Source of the DNA: a virus
Direction: 5' to 3' (one strand)
DNA: 55,398 nucleotides
IMG/VR virus record: IMGVR_UViG_3300032236_000985
Coordinates: 1 to 55,398 of that record
Position 1 is the first letter of the stretch. The number at the start of each line of letters is the position of its first letter. This document shows, piece by piece, positions 7,617 to 16,287 of the stretch. The notes under the pieces were generated by a model, which worked only from the letters and a program-made list of their open reading frames with translations, was not told the DNA's origin and ran no database searches. Both the position numbers and the translations under genes were made by a program.

Positions 7617-9337
7617 TGTTGATCGTTTTTAAAAAAGTAAGAATGAAAAATTTCTTCTCAGTGGGTAATAATTTCATTGAGATTGATTTGAATTCATATA
7701 AAAGGAATCTTGTTGTTGGTGCAAACGGAAGTAGTAAAACTTCTTGTATCGTTGATTCGATAGTATTTGCGTTATATGGAAAACCATTCAGAAAGACTAA
7801 CAAACCAAACATCATCAATTCTATTAACAAGTCTAATCTTGTTGTTGAAATTGAGTTTGATATTGGATCAAAATCTTACAAGATCATTAGGGGATTAAAA
7901 CCTAATGTCTTCGAAATTTATTGTGATGATGTTCTAATAAATCAAGACGCGAGTGCTAGGGACTATCAAGAATATCTTGAGAAAAATATCCTGCGAATGA
8001 ATCATAAATCATTTGTCAATGTAGTTGTTCTTGGTTCAGCCAGATACAATCCATTCATGCAAATGTCTGCTGCCGACAGACGATCAATTGTTGAAGACCT
8101 TCTTGATATTCAAATTTTCTCTTCAATGAATCTTTTGGTAAAGGATAAACTTTCTAAATTAAAAGAAGAAGAAAAAGACCTTAGTTATAAATTTGAATTG
8201 ACCAAAGAAAAGATAAAATTACAAAAAGAGAATATCAATAATCAGAAAAGAAATAACGATGAATTGATATCATTTAAACTTACTGAGATAAAAACCAGCG
8301 AAGAACAGGTTGGAAAATTCACCAATGATATTGTTCTTATAGAAAAACACGTAGAAGTTCTTAATGGTAAAATATCAGATAAAGAATCTGCTGAAAAGAA
8401 ACAAAAGAATTTGGTATCAATAGAAAGTAAGATTGAGGACAATCTCAAAAAAATAAAGACCGAAAACTCTTTCTATGAAAATAATGATTCGTGTCCTACT
8501 TGTAAACAAACAATTGATGAACAGTTTAAAACAGATAAACTAACTTCTATAAAGAAGAAAGAATCTGAATTGAAAGTCGGTATGGATAAACTTGAAGATG
8601 AATATAATAAACTAAAAGTACGATTAGATGAGATCAAGACTATTAGTAAAAATATCATAGATCATCAGACTGAAATCATTAGAATTAATGCTTCTATCAG
8701 AGAAATTCAAAAGACGATCATAAAAGAGAATAAATTTATCGAAGACCTTAAAAATAAAAACGTTGAGGTTGATGATGTTGAATTAAAGAAACTGTTGAAA
8801 GATTATAAAGAGTTTGACGCCAATCTGAAAAGCGTATCTGAAGATAAATCCTATTATGAATACTCAGCTTCTTTGTTAAAGGATGGTGGAATTAAGACAA
8901 GAATCATAAAACAATATCTTCCTGTTTTAAACAAATTAATTAACTTATATCTTTCTAAACTGAATTTTTTTGTTAACTTTAATATTAATGAAAATTTTGA
9001 AGAAGTGATAAAGAGTAGACATAGAGATGAATTTACGTACATGAACTTCTCAGAAGGCGAGAAGACAAAAATTGATTTATCCATTCTGTTTGCATTTAGA
9101 CAAGTTGCAAAAATGAAAAATTCAGTAAACACTAATCTTTTATTGATGGATGAAATCTTGGGAGGAAGTCTTGATAAAGACAGTGTTGAATTGTTTTTAG
9201 ATTTGATTTCTGGATTTGATGATGATATGCGAATTTTTATTATAGGACATAATGAAGGTAAAGAAGAAAGGTTCGATAGAGTTTTGAAGTTTGAAAAGAA
9301 AAAGAATTTTACAAGATTAACAGAGGTTACATTATGA
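7616..9337 (+). CDS. 46: gp46-like Rad50/SbcC ATPase subunit
   Basis: 573 residues (T4 gp46 560). N-terminal ATPase half with the Walker A loop GANGSSKTS, a long charged coiled coil (about 180-420) interrupted by the zinc hook C293-P-T-C296, and a C-terminal half with the ABC signature FSEGEKTKID and Walker B LLLMDEIL. It powers gp47 nuclease action on DNA ends. The stop overlaps the next start by 4 bp (ATGA), so peptide deformylase is translated from the same message. Confidence 0.92.
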   Translation: MLIVFKKVRMKNFFSVGNNFIEIDLNSYKRNLVVGANGSSKTSCIVDSIVFALYGKPFRKTNKPNIINSINKSNLVVEIEFDIGSKSYKIIRGLKPNVFEIYCDDVLINQDASARDYQEYLEKNILRMNHKSFVNVVVLGSARYNPFMQMSAADRRSIVEDLLDIQIFSSMNLLVKDKLSKLKEEEKDLSYKFELTKEKIKLQKENINNQKRNNDELISFKLTEIKTSEEQVGKFTNDIVLIEKHVEVLNGKISDKESAEKKQKNLVSIESKIEDNLKKIKTENSFYENNDSCPTCKQTIDEQFKTDKLTSIKKKESELKVGMDKLEDEYNKLKVRLDEIKTISKNIIDHQTEIIRINASIREIQKTIIKENKFIEDLKNKNVEVDDVELKKLLKDYKEFDANLKSVSEDKSYYEYSASLLKDGGIKTRIIKQYLPVLNKLINLYLSKLNFFVNFNINENFEEVIKSRHRDEFTYMNFSEGEKTKIDLSILFAFRQVAKMKNSVNTNLLLMDEILGGSLDKDSVELFLDLISGFDDDMRIFIIGHNEGKEERFDRVLKFEKKKNFTRLTEVTL

Positions 9338-9933
9338 GTGATATGATTACTATTGATACTGGTTCGTCAGAATCAATTAGCGTCAAATTTAAACCATATG
9401 AATTGGTTTATGAAACTGATCCAATTCTTTCAGAAGTAATGCCAGAATTTGATTTTAATTCTGACGTTGATGTTACTGAATTGAGCGGTCGTTTAGTAAA
9501 GACCCTAGAAACAACAAAGGGGTTTGGTCTTGCTGCTCCACAATGCGGTTTACGATACAAAGTATTTGTTATGGGAGCAGAAGGAAATTATAAGGTACTT
9601 TTCAACCCAACTATTACATATAAGTCTGATGCTACTCTTCATATGGAAGAAGGGTGTTTGAGTTTTCCTTTCCTAACGCTTTCTATTACAAGACCAGAAT
9701 CAATCATAGTTTCGTACCAAGACGAAAATGGCGATCTTAGACAAGCTGAATACAACGGATTGACTGCTAGAATCGCTCAGCATGAAATTGATCACCTTAA
9801 TGGAACTACTTTTAATAAAGTAGCTAAACCTCTTGCGTTAAAGACTGCGTTAAAAAGACGCGAAAAGAATACTGCAAAATACGCAAAAAGAATGATGTCA
9901 TACAGGAAAATAATCGATGCGCAATCCAGCTGA
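9334..9933 (+). CDS. def: peptide deformylase
   Basis: 199 residues with the three deformylase motifs: GFGLAAPQ (63-70), EGCLS (106-110, metal ligand C108) and QHEIDHLNG (149-157, metal ligands H150 and H154, catalytic E151). It removes the formyl group from nascent proteins. Phage copies are known from T4-like marine phages, often with short C-termini; this one has a normal-length core plus a Lys/Arg-rich C-terminal helix that may contact ribosomal RNA. It is wedged between gp46 and DNA ligase and overlaps the ligase start by 17 bp, an unusual spot for a host-metabolism gene. Confidence 0.93.
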   Translation: MSDMITIDTGSSESISVKFKPYELVYETDPILSEVMPEFDFNSDVDVTELSGRLVKTLETTKGFGLAAPQCGLRYKVFVMGAEGNYKVLFNPTITYKSDATLHMEEGCLSFPFLTLSITRPESIIVSYQDENGDLRQAEYNGLTARIAQHEIDHLNGTTFNKVAKPLALKTALKRREKNTAKYAKRMMSYRKIIDAQSS

Positions 9934-11230
9934 TATAATTGTTGAATTGGAATCCGATAATAGCAGACTCTTTAAAGAGTCTGTTATCATTAGGGAGATG
10001 GAAGCTAATAATACTGTATTTTTCGAAGGAATACGGTTAGCTTGTGATAATCTTATTACCTTTGGAGTTAGTGGAAAAACTGTACCGAAAACTGCAGTAA
10101 ATAATTCTTTAGATTGTTTGGATTGCGACTCTTTTTACGTTGCAATTAAAGATTTGATTGAAAGAAAATCTACCGGAAACGATGCAAAGAATCTTCTTGA
10201 TTTTTTAGTTATGAATTCAACTCCTCATATGTGGGAAAATTGGTATCTTAGAATTCTATTAAAGGATTTGAGGTGCGGCGTTGATGTTAAAACAATAAAC
10301 AAATGCGCTAAGAAAGTTAATCGACCTGAATTTTCTGTTCCGGTATTTTCTTGTCAACTTGCTAATAATTCAGTAGATCATCAAAACAAATTGATTGGTG
10401 AAAAAATTATAGAATGTAAGTTAGATGGTGCCAGAGTTATTTCTATTGTATATCCAGACGGTAGGGTTGATCAATTTTCTCGTAACGGTAAAGAACTTTT
10501 AAATTTTGATGTTATACGAGACCAATTAAGTAAAACGGGATTAGATGATCCAATTGTATTGGATGGCGAAGTAATGAGCGAATCTTTCCAGGATTTGATG
10601 AAACAAATCCGTAGAAAAGAAAACGTCCAAACAAATGATTCTGTTCTTCATGTGTTTGATATTATTCCATTAGAATATTTTTCAAAAGGTATTTGTAATA
10701 TACCTCAATCAGAAAGAAGCCAACTATTACAAATATGGTATGCAGTTAATAAAGAATATTTACATAATGTTCAAATATTAGATCAAGAAATGGTTGACTT
10801 AGATACTGATATAGGCTTAAATAGGTATAAGGAAATAAATAGATTAGCAATTGAAGGCGGGTATGAGGGTATAATGATAAAAGACCCTAATGCGCCTTAT
10901 GAAAACAAAAGGTCAAATTCTTGGTTAAAATTAAAACCTTTTATAACAGTTGATCTTGAGATTGTAGAGTTACAAGAAGGCGAAGATAAGTATGTCGGAA
11001 TGCTTGGTGCCTTTATTTGTAGAGGATTTGAAGGCGATAAAGAAATTTTAGTAAACGTTGGATCTGGATTCTCTGATAGGCAAAGAGAAGAGTATTGGGA
11101 TTTATCCGTTGTTGGTCGTATTGTTGAGATAAAAGCAGACGCAATAACACAGAATCAAAATGGAACATATTCTCTAAGATTTCCAGTTTTCATGCGTTTT
11201 AGAGGATTTGAAACTGGTGAAAAAATTTAA
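9917..11230 (+). CDS. 30: ATP-dependent DNA ligase (gp30-like)
   Basis: 437 residues. Motif I is CKLDGAR with the AMP-accepting lysine K168, followed by motif III (VLDGEVM), motif IV (EGIMIK) and motif V (SWLKLKPF). A helical N-terminal domain of about 155 residues and a C-terminal OB fold (VDLEIVELQEGEDKYVGMLGAF) complete the T4-type architecture. It seals nicks between Okazaki fragments and in recombination products. Somewhat shorter than T4 gp30 (487). Confidence 0.93.
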   Translation: MRNPADIIVELESDNSRLFKESVIIREMEANNTVFFEGIRLACDNLITFGVSGKTVPKTAVNNSLDCLDCDSFYVAIKDLIERKSTGNDAKNLLDFLVMNSTPHMWENWYLRILLKDLRCGVDVKTINKCAKKVNRPEFSVPVFSCQLANNSVDHQNKLIGEKIIECKLDGARVISIVYPDGRVDQFSRNGKELLNFDVIRDQLSKTGLDDPIVLDGEVMSESFQDLMKQIRRKENVQTNDSVLHVFDIIPLEYFSKGICNIPQSERSQLLQIWYAVNKEYLHNVQILDQEMVDLDTDIGLNRYKEINRLAIEGGYEGIMIKDPNAPYENKRSNSWLKLKPFITVDLEIVELQEGEDKYVGMLGAFICRGFEGDKEILVNVGSGFSDRQREEYWDLSVVGRIVEIKADAITQNQNGTYSLRFPVFMRFRGFETGEKI

Positions 11231-11248
11231 ATAACATGGATTAAATAT

Positions 11249-12325
11249 ATGTGGACTAAAGATGATTGTATAAACGCAATCAGGGATTTAGCGGATCAAT
11301 TCCCTGATGCTGTGATAACTAGGAATTTTTTTAGAAACAATTCAGATTGTTCTGAATACTGGTGGTCTAAATATTTTGGCACTTTTTCAGAATTTAAAAA
11401 ATATTCTGGACTTGATAGAACCAGAGATCAAACTAAGCTTCTTGGACAAGTAGCTAAACACGCTTCTAAAGATACCGCTAGAGAATTTAATAAAGAAAAA
11501 GCCGAATACGAAGGAAAGTATTTGCGCCCAGATTCAAAAAGATTCCAAACAATTGTTACTATATCTGATACGCACGATATTAGTTTTGATCCGTTTACTA
11601 AACGAGTTTATTTGGATACATTAAAGCGTATTCAACCAGAAGTTATTGTATTTGGCGGAGACCATTTTGATCTTCCTGAATTTAGTAAATATTTCAACGA
11701 TCCCAGAAGTTTTAATGTAATTGAACGTATCAATTCCGTGCATGATTTTTTACGAGATATTAGGGAAATTGTTCCTGACGCAGAATTTAATTGGATTTCT
11801 GCAAACCACGAAATGCGTTTACTAAAGCATTTATCAGAAGCTAGTCCTAATATGATGGTACTATTATCTGATCTACATGGATTTACTATCTCTAAATTAT
11901 TAGGTCTTGATGAATTTGAGATTAACTATATTTCAAGAGAAGATTTAGGCGTATTTAATGAATCTGATTTTAAAAAAGAACTTGGTAAAAATTATCTAGT
12001 TAAATTTGATTCCGTAATGTTCCACCATTATCCAGAAGGTAAACATTATGGTATACCAGGTATGAATGGCCATCACCATAAACATAAAAGCGATTCCCTA
12101 CATAATTTAGCTTTTGGATCGTATGAATGGCATCAATTAGGCGCTGGACATATCAGAAGGGCAAATTATTGCGATGCGCAAAAATGGTCTACGGGATTCA
12201 TGATTAGTCATCATGATATATATAATAAGACTACCGTTTTCGAATACGTAGATACAACAAGAGATTTTGCTGTTGTTGGAGGAAAATGGTATCAAAGAAC
12301 TGATGAAGAAATTTATAAAGTATAA
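11249..12325 (+). CDS. calcineurin-like metallophosphoesterase with DNA-binding-like N-terminus
   Basis: 358 residues. The N-terminal 60 or so (MWTKDDCINAIRDLADQFP...FFRNN...YFGTFSEFKKYSGL) follow the pattern of small helical DNA-binding repeats found beside HNH nucleases. The rest is a metallophosphoesterase: SDTHD, GGDHFDL, ANHEMR, an MFHHYP segment and the GHHHKH histidine cluster. A DNA-binding module joined to a phosphodiesterase suggests a nuclease or a DNA-end phosphatase acting near the replication genes, but the substrate is unknown. The gene stands on its own (18-bp gaps each side) between ligase and a glycosyltransferase. Confidence 0.72.
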   Translation: MWTKDDCINAIRDLADQFPDAVITRNFFRNNSDCSEYWWSKYFGTFSEFKKYSGLDRTRDQTKLLGQVAKHASKDTAREFNKEKAEYEGKYLRPDSKRFQTIVTISDTHDISFDPFTKRVYLDTLKRIQPEVIVFGGDHFDLPEFSKYFNDPRSFNVIERINSVHDFLRDIREIVPDAEFNWISANHEMRLLKHLSEASPNMMVLLSDLHGFTISKLLGLDEFEINYISREDLGVFNESDFKKELGKNYLVKFDSVMFHHYPEGKHYGIPGMNGHHHKHKSDSLHNLAFGSYEWHQLGAGHIRRANYCDAQKWSTGFMISHHDIYNKTTVFEYVDTTRDFAVVGGKWYQRTDEEIYKV

Positions 12326-12342
12326 TGAGGTGAAAATATAAA

Positions 12343-13140
12343 ATGCAAATTCAAATTTCTAGAGAAGAACTAGCCCAGAAGAAGTTGTTTATTGGTATGC
12401 CTACTTATGGTGGTATGATGACCACTCTAACGGCAAAGTCATTGATTGATCTTAACTCTCTAATGGCGCAATATGGCGTTGAGGTTAAGTTTAGTTTCCT
12501 AATGAATGAAAGTCTTATTCAAAGAGCGAGAAATTATATCACAGACGAATTCCTTAATCGTAGCGATTGCACGCACTTAATGTTTATTGATGCGGATATC
12601 GTATTCAATCCACAAGACATTATCGCTATGCTTGCGCTAGACAAGGAAATTGTTGGTGGCCCTTATCCGAAGAAGAGTCTTGATTGGAATCAGCTTAATA
12701 AGGCAATCAAGAAGAATCCAGAACTACCCCCTTCCGAATATGAAAAGTTGACTGGTTCAATTGTATTCAATCCAGTTGGCGGTACAACAAAGTTCAGTAT
12801 TCAAGAACCTCTTGAAATCATGGATCTTGGTACTGGTTTTATGCTGATTAGACGTGACGTGCTAGAAAAGTATCAAGCAGCATATCCTGAAAAGATGTAT
12901 AAGCCAGATCACGTTGGTCAAGCGCATTTTGACGGTTCCAGAGAAATCTGCGCTTTCTTTGACTGCGTAATTGATCCAGATTCTAAGCGTTATCTATCTG
13001 AAGATTATTTCTTCACTCAACAGTGTAGAAAGATTGGTATTAAGACTTGGCTTGCTCCTTGGATTAATCTTGGACATATGGGTTCTTATTTGTTCCAAGG
13101 TTCTCTACCCCATGTTGCCACTCATATTGGCGAACTCTAA
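12343..13140 (+). CDS. GT-A fold glycosyltransferase (family 2-like) within the replication block
   Basis: 265 residues. It begins FIGMPTYGGMMT, then SLIQRARNYITDEFL and the metal/nucleotide-sugar motif MFIDADIVF (DAD), followed by GGPYPKK and a late SEDYFFTQQCRKIG acceptor-region helix. This pattern is common in T4-like phages. It lies inside the replication operon, 11 kb from the glycan island and overlapping the next small gene (TAATG). A DNA-base glycosyltransferase is therefore conceivable, given that the phage also encodes a TET/JBP oxidase, but this is inference; it could equally glycosylate a protein or surface glycan. Confidence 0.7.
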   Translation: MQIQISREELAQKKLFIGMPTYGGMMTTLTAKSLIDLNSLMAQYGVEVKFSFLMNESLIQRARNYITDEFLNRSDCTHLMFIDADIVFNPQDIIAMLALDKEIVGGPYPKKSLDWNQLNKAIKKNPELPPSEYEKLTGSIVFNPVGGTTKFSIQEPLEIMDLGTGFMLIRRDVLEKYQAAYPEKMYKPDHVGQAHFDGSREICAFFDCVIDPDSKRYLSEDYFFTQQCRKIGIKTWLAPWINLGHMGSYLFQGSLPHVATHIGEL

Positions 13141-13451
13141 TGGTTAAAGAGAAATTTTCTCATTACTATAAAAAAGTACCTGGAGAATACATTGATGTAT
13201 ATCGTGTTCTCCAGTTATTTGAAGTAACTGATCCTTGTATACAACACGCTATAAAGAAACTATTGGTTGGCGGAAAGCGTGGAGTAAAGGATGTACAAAA
13301 AGATATCAAAGAAGCCATCGTTTCATTGGAGCGATGGCAAGAAATGAGGGAAGAAGAAAAACTTGAAGAAGAATTTCAAAAAGAGTTTGAAAAAGCATGG
13401 GAAACTATGATGTTGGATGACGAGATTTTCGATGAAAACTCGATTGACTAA
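13140..13451 (+). CDS. small conserved phage protein (DUF3310-like)
   Basis: 103 residues. It contains HYYKKVPGEYIDVYRVLQLF, then HAIKKLLVGGKRGVKDVQKDIKEAIVSLERW. This repeats the layout of the short phage 'nucleotide kinase-like' DUF3310 proteins (HYY-x-IDxI...AIKYLWRAGxKG...DLxKAxWYLxR). The end is a highly charged helix. Function unknown. It is translationally coupled to the preceding glycosyltransferase and is the last gene before the gp45 promoter. Confidence 0.5.
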   Translation: MVKEKFSHYYKKVPGEYIDVYRVLQLFEVTDPCIQHAIKKLLVGGKRGVKDVQKDIKEAIVSLERWQEMREEEKLEEEFQKEFEKAWETMMLDDEIFDENSID

Positions 13452-13471
13452 TATAACAATTGTTATATAAT
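13444..13471 (+). promoter_or_regulatory. sigma70 promoter of gp45 with a palindrome in its spacer
   Basis: TTGACT (13444-13449) and TATAAT (13466-13471) are separated by 16 bp, a good -35/-10 pair. The spacer region holds a perfect 18-bp palindrome, ATATAACAATTGTTATAT (13451-13468), placed where a dimeric regulator could block or remodel polymerase. The -35 lies within the stop region of the preceding gene. Confidence 0.52.
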
Positions 13472-13500
13472 ATAATATTACTTAATGAAAAAGGTGAAAT

Positions 13501-14181
13501 ATGAAAATATCCGAAAGAACTTTACAAATACTGAAAAATTTCTCTACTATTAATCCTAGTATTGCTCTTAAAGAAGGAAATGCTATTGCAACAGTAGCGC
13601 ATAATAGGAATATTATAGTAGATGCTAAAATTGAAGAAACTATTCCAAAGGATTTTTGTATATATGATTTGAATAATTTTCTAAGTCTTCTGAGTTTGTT
13701 TAAAGACGGTGCTGAGCTTGAATTTGATGATGATCACGTATTGATTGTTGGTATGGATGGACGTAGTAAAGTTAAGTACAGGACTGCTAGTCCGAATACT
13801 ATTGTTGCTGCGCCTGATAAGAGACCAACTCTTCCATTTGTTGATGTTACTTTTAATCTTACTGCAAAAGACTTTACTTGGTTAATACGAACTGCTAGTG
13901 TACTTGGTTCTCCAAATTTTGCTATCGAAAGCGATGGCTCTAAAGTAACATTAAAAACTTTTGATTTATTAGATGATTCTGCACATACCAATACTTTAAC
14001 GCTTGATACTATTGATCCAGAAGGACTTTCGTATACGCTTATTTTTAAGACTGAAAATTTAAAGATTATTCCAAGCGAATATGTTGTTGAAATTTGTTCA
14101 AAGGGTCTTGCTAAATTCACAGATAACAATAATGAATTGATTTATTACGTCAGTATTGAAACTGCTTCTGTTTACAATTAA
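13501..14181 (+). CDS. 45: gp45-like sliding clamp
   Basis: 226 residues (T4 gp45 228). The N-terminal pattern MKISERTLQILKNFSTINPSIAL and IYDLNNFLSLLSLF matches T4 gp45, and the two-domain beta/alpha repeat is visible. The trimeric clamp tethers the polymerase and, in T4-like phages, also activates late transcription with gp55 and gp33. It has its own promoter and a strong ribosome site (AAGGTG). Several proteins of this window end in tails that look made to bind it. Confidence 0.9.
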   Translation: MKISERTLQILKNFSTINPSIALKEGNAIATVAHNRNIIVDAKIEETIPKDFCIYDLNNFLSLLSLFKDGAELEFDDDHVLIVGMDGRSKVKYRTASPNTIVAAPDKRPTLPFVDVTFNLTAKDFTWLIRTASVLGSPNFAIESDGSKVTLKTFDLLDDSAHTNTLTLDTIDPEGLSYTLIFKTENLKIIPSEYVVEICSKGLAKFTDNNNELIYYVSIETASVYN

Positions 14182-14190
14182 GGATATATT

Positions 14191-14472
14191 ATGACTACTA
14201 AAACTGTTGCATCTACTTTTGGTAATTTTGACGAAGAGCAATTGAAGACTTTAAAGGGCGGTCTTAAAGAACTATCTGATGTATTTACTATGCAAGAATC
14301 GCAGAAAGAAGTTGTTAAAGACATTGTTTCTTCGCTTCATGAAGAATTAAAAATCCCAAAGAAGTTGATTAATAAGCTTGCCCGTACATACCATAAAAGG
14401 AATTATTCAGAAGTTGTTGCTGAACAAGAAGAATTTGAGCTTCTGTTCGAAGGTATTGTTGAAGAAAATTAA
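14191..14472 (+). CDS. dsbA: DsbA-like dsDNA-binding protein
   Basis: 93 residues (T4 DsbA 89). The C-terminal half aligns well by eye with T4 DsbA: KDIxxxxxEELKIPKKLINKLARTYHKRNYSEVVAEQEEFELLFEGI against the T4 pattern ending LLALYHKDNRDVFEAETEEVVELYD. T4 DsbA binds double-stranded DNA at late promoters and modulates late transcription. It sits between gp45 and gp44, where T4 carries rpbA instead; no RpbA-like protein is seen. Confidence 0.72.
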   Translation: MTTKTVASTFGNFDEEQLKTLKGGLKELSDVFTMQESQKEVVKDIVSSLHEELKIPKKLINKLARTYHKRNYSEVVAEQEEFELLFEGIVEEN

Positions 14473-14481
14473 TTTGTAATT

Positions 14482-14499
14482 GCCAAGGATGGCTTTTTT
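14482..14499 (+). terminator. short attenuator-like hairpin before gp44
   Basis: GCCA-AGGA-TGGC followed by six T residues. The 4-bp stem is weak but the U tract is clean; it may trim clamp (gp45) transcripts relative to clamp-loader transcripts. Confidence 0.35.
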
Positions 14500-14510
14500 G
14501 AGATTATATT

Positions 14511-15452
14511 ATGATTGATATTAGCGAATTTGCTTGGGAAGAGAAGTATCGACCAAAATCGGTAGAAGAGTGTATTCTTCCTGAAAGTACAAAAAATCTT
14601 TTCAAAACTTATGTTGATAATAGTAACATACCTAATTTATTGTTGGCTGGTCAACATGGTAGCGGAAAAACCACTTCTGCTCTTGCGATGTGTAAAGAGA
14701 TAGGTTGTGATTATTTATTCATTAACGGTAGTTCCGAAAATGGTATTGATATATTCCGTAATAAAATTACGAATTATGCATCATCTATGTCTTTATCAGG
14801 AGGAAAGAAGGTAATTATTATTGATGAAGCAGATAGATTATCTCCTAATGCTTTCGATGCATTAAAAGCTGGTACAGAAGCATTTCATATGAATTGTACT
14901 TTTATCATGACCAGTAATCATAGGAACAGAATTCCTGCTCCTATTCTTTCTAGATTTACTGAAGTGGAATTTACAATTTCTAAAAATGAAAAGTTACCGC
15001 TTATCACTAAGTTTTTTAAGCGTATTTGTACGATTCTTGAAAAAGAAAATATTGAATATGATAAGGAAGTTCTTGCAGTATTGATAAATAAGTTCTTTCC
15101 TGATTATAGGAAAACTCTTGTTGAATTACAAAAATATTCTATTAATGGTAAAATCGATTCAGGTATCCTTTCGCAAGTAGGCGATATACAATTAAGAGAT
15201 TTGATTAAATACTTAAAGGATAAAGATTACACAAAGACCAGGGCTTGGGTAGTATCTAATATAGACACAGACCCAAATACCATCTATAGAAAGATTTATG
15301 ACGCATTATATGATTTTGTTAAGCCATCATCAATCCCTAATATTATTTTGATTATGGCAAGGTATCAATACCAGACGAGTTTTGTTATTGATCCTGAGAT
15401 TCAATTACTTTCGTTTCTTACTGAAGTGATGTTAGAAGGAGAATTTCTGTGA
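14511..15452 (+). CDS. 44: gp44-like clamp loader large subunit
   Basis: 313 residues (T4 gp44 319). AAA+ ATPase with WxEKYRP (9-15), Walker A GQHGSGKT (47-54), Walker B IIIDEAD (102-108) and sensor 1 TSNHRNRI, followed by the SRF arginine finger. Four copies with one gp62 open and load the gp45 ring. It ends at a GTGA overlap that starts gp62. Confidence 0.93.
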   Translation: MIDISEFAWEEKYRPKSVEECILPESTKNLFKTYVDNSNIPNLLLAGQHGSGKTTSALAMCKEIGCDYLFINGSSENGIDIFRNKITNYASSMSLSGGKKVIIIDEADRLSPNAFDALKAGTEAFHMNCTFIMTSNHRNRIPAPILSRFTEVEFTISKNEKLPLITKFFKRICTILEKENIEYDKEVLAVLINKFFPDYRKTLVELQKYSINGKIDSGILSQVGDIQLRDLIKYLKDKDYTKTRAWVVSNIDTDPNTIYRKIYDALYDFVKPSSIPNIILIMARYQYQTSFVIDPEIQLLSFLTEVMLEGEFL

Positions 15453-15847
15453 GTTTGGATTTATTTAAGGAAATAATTCCTTCGATTTTACAAAAGAAGA
15501 ATTATGTCCTGACAAACGAAACAGAAAAAGATTATGTCCCCTTCATTATAAATAAGGCGTTATCGCAACATATGGATTGTTTGTATCACGCAAACATGAT
15601 GAATTTAAACGGACATTTAGACAAAAAATTACAATATGATTATTTGTTTCATTCGGTTAGGGGATATAAAAGACCCTATCAAAAGTGGTTAAAGAATGAA
15701 AATTCAGGAGAATTGAACACAATTATGGAATACTATAATTGTTCTTCTGAAAAAGCAAAAACAATTTTATCAGTTTTAACGCAAGAACAAGTTAAAATTC
15801 TTGAAAAAAGACTAGATAAAGGTGGAAATTCTAAAACTACTAAATAG
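15449..15847 (+). CDS. 62: gp62-like clamp loader small subunit
   Basis: 132 residues from a GTG start overlapping the gp44 stop (GTGA), so translation is coupled as in T4. Motifs seen in marine T4-like gp62 proteins include MNLNGHLDKKLQYDYLFHSVRGYKRPYQKWLK. It is clearly shorter than T4 gp62 (187), lacking part of the C-terminal region. Identification rests largely on position between gp44 and regA plus this central motif. Confidence 0.8.
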   Translation: MSLDLFKEIIPSILQKKNYVLTNETEKDYVPFIINKALSQHMDCLYHANMMNLNGHLDKKLQYDYLFHSVRGYKRPYQKWLKNENSGELNTIMEYYNCSSEKAKTILSVLTQEQVKILEKRLDKGGNSKTTK

Positions 15848-15882
15848 TTGTAATGTAACAATTATTTTGGAGTTTTATAGTT

Positions 15883-16287
15883 ATGACAGATGATGTTTTT
15901 AAAGGATATGGAATTCGCGTCTTATTAGAAGATGATGATGCATTTCTAAAAATTAAAGAAACTTTAACCAGAATTGGTATTTCTTCTAAAAAGGATAAGA
16001 TTCTTTACCCTAGTTGTTATATTCTTCATAAAAGAGGGGAATATGCAATAATGCATTTCAAAGAATTATTTTCTTTGGATGGAAAACATTCAGACATTTC
16101 GGATAATGATTTAGCAAGACGAAATACAATTGCTTTACTTTTAGAAGATTGGGAATTGTTAAAGATTACCGATAAACCTCCTGTAGAAGAAAATACTGTT
16201 GATATGAACCAAATCAAAATCCTATCATATAAGGATAAAGAAAATTGGGAAATCTCGCATAAGTATTCAATTGGTTCTAGAAAATAA
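15883..16287 (+). CDS. regA: RegA-like translational repressor
   Basis: 134 residues (T4 RegA 122). The match to T4 RegA is plain: FLKIKETLTRIGISSKKDKILYPSCYILHKRGEYAIMHFKELFSLDGK and RNTIALLLEDWELLKI, then a C-terminal YSIG. RegA binds AU-rich ribosome-binding regions of early messages, including its own, and shuts off their translation. The AT-rich leader just upstream (TTTTGGAGTTTTATAG) is a natural self-target. It follows gp62 and is closed by a terminator. Confidence 0.92.
   Translation: MTDDVFKGYGIRVLLEDDDAFLKIKETLTRIGISSKKDKILYPSCYILHKRGEYAIMHFKELFSLDGKHSDISDNDLARRNTIALLLEDWELLKITDKPPVEENTVDMNQIKILSYKDKENWEISHKYSIGSRK

Noticed and set aside
13140-13451. Calling the 103-residue protein gp33 (late co-activator)
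   Set aside because: It sits near gp45 and is of gp33 size, but it lacks a gp33-like hydrophobic clamp-binding C-terminus and instead matches a DUF3310-like pattern.
14191-14472. Calling the gene between gp45 and gp44 rpbA by T4 position
   Set aside because: The sequence aligns by eye with T4 DsbA over most of its length and not with RpbA.
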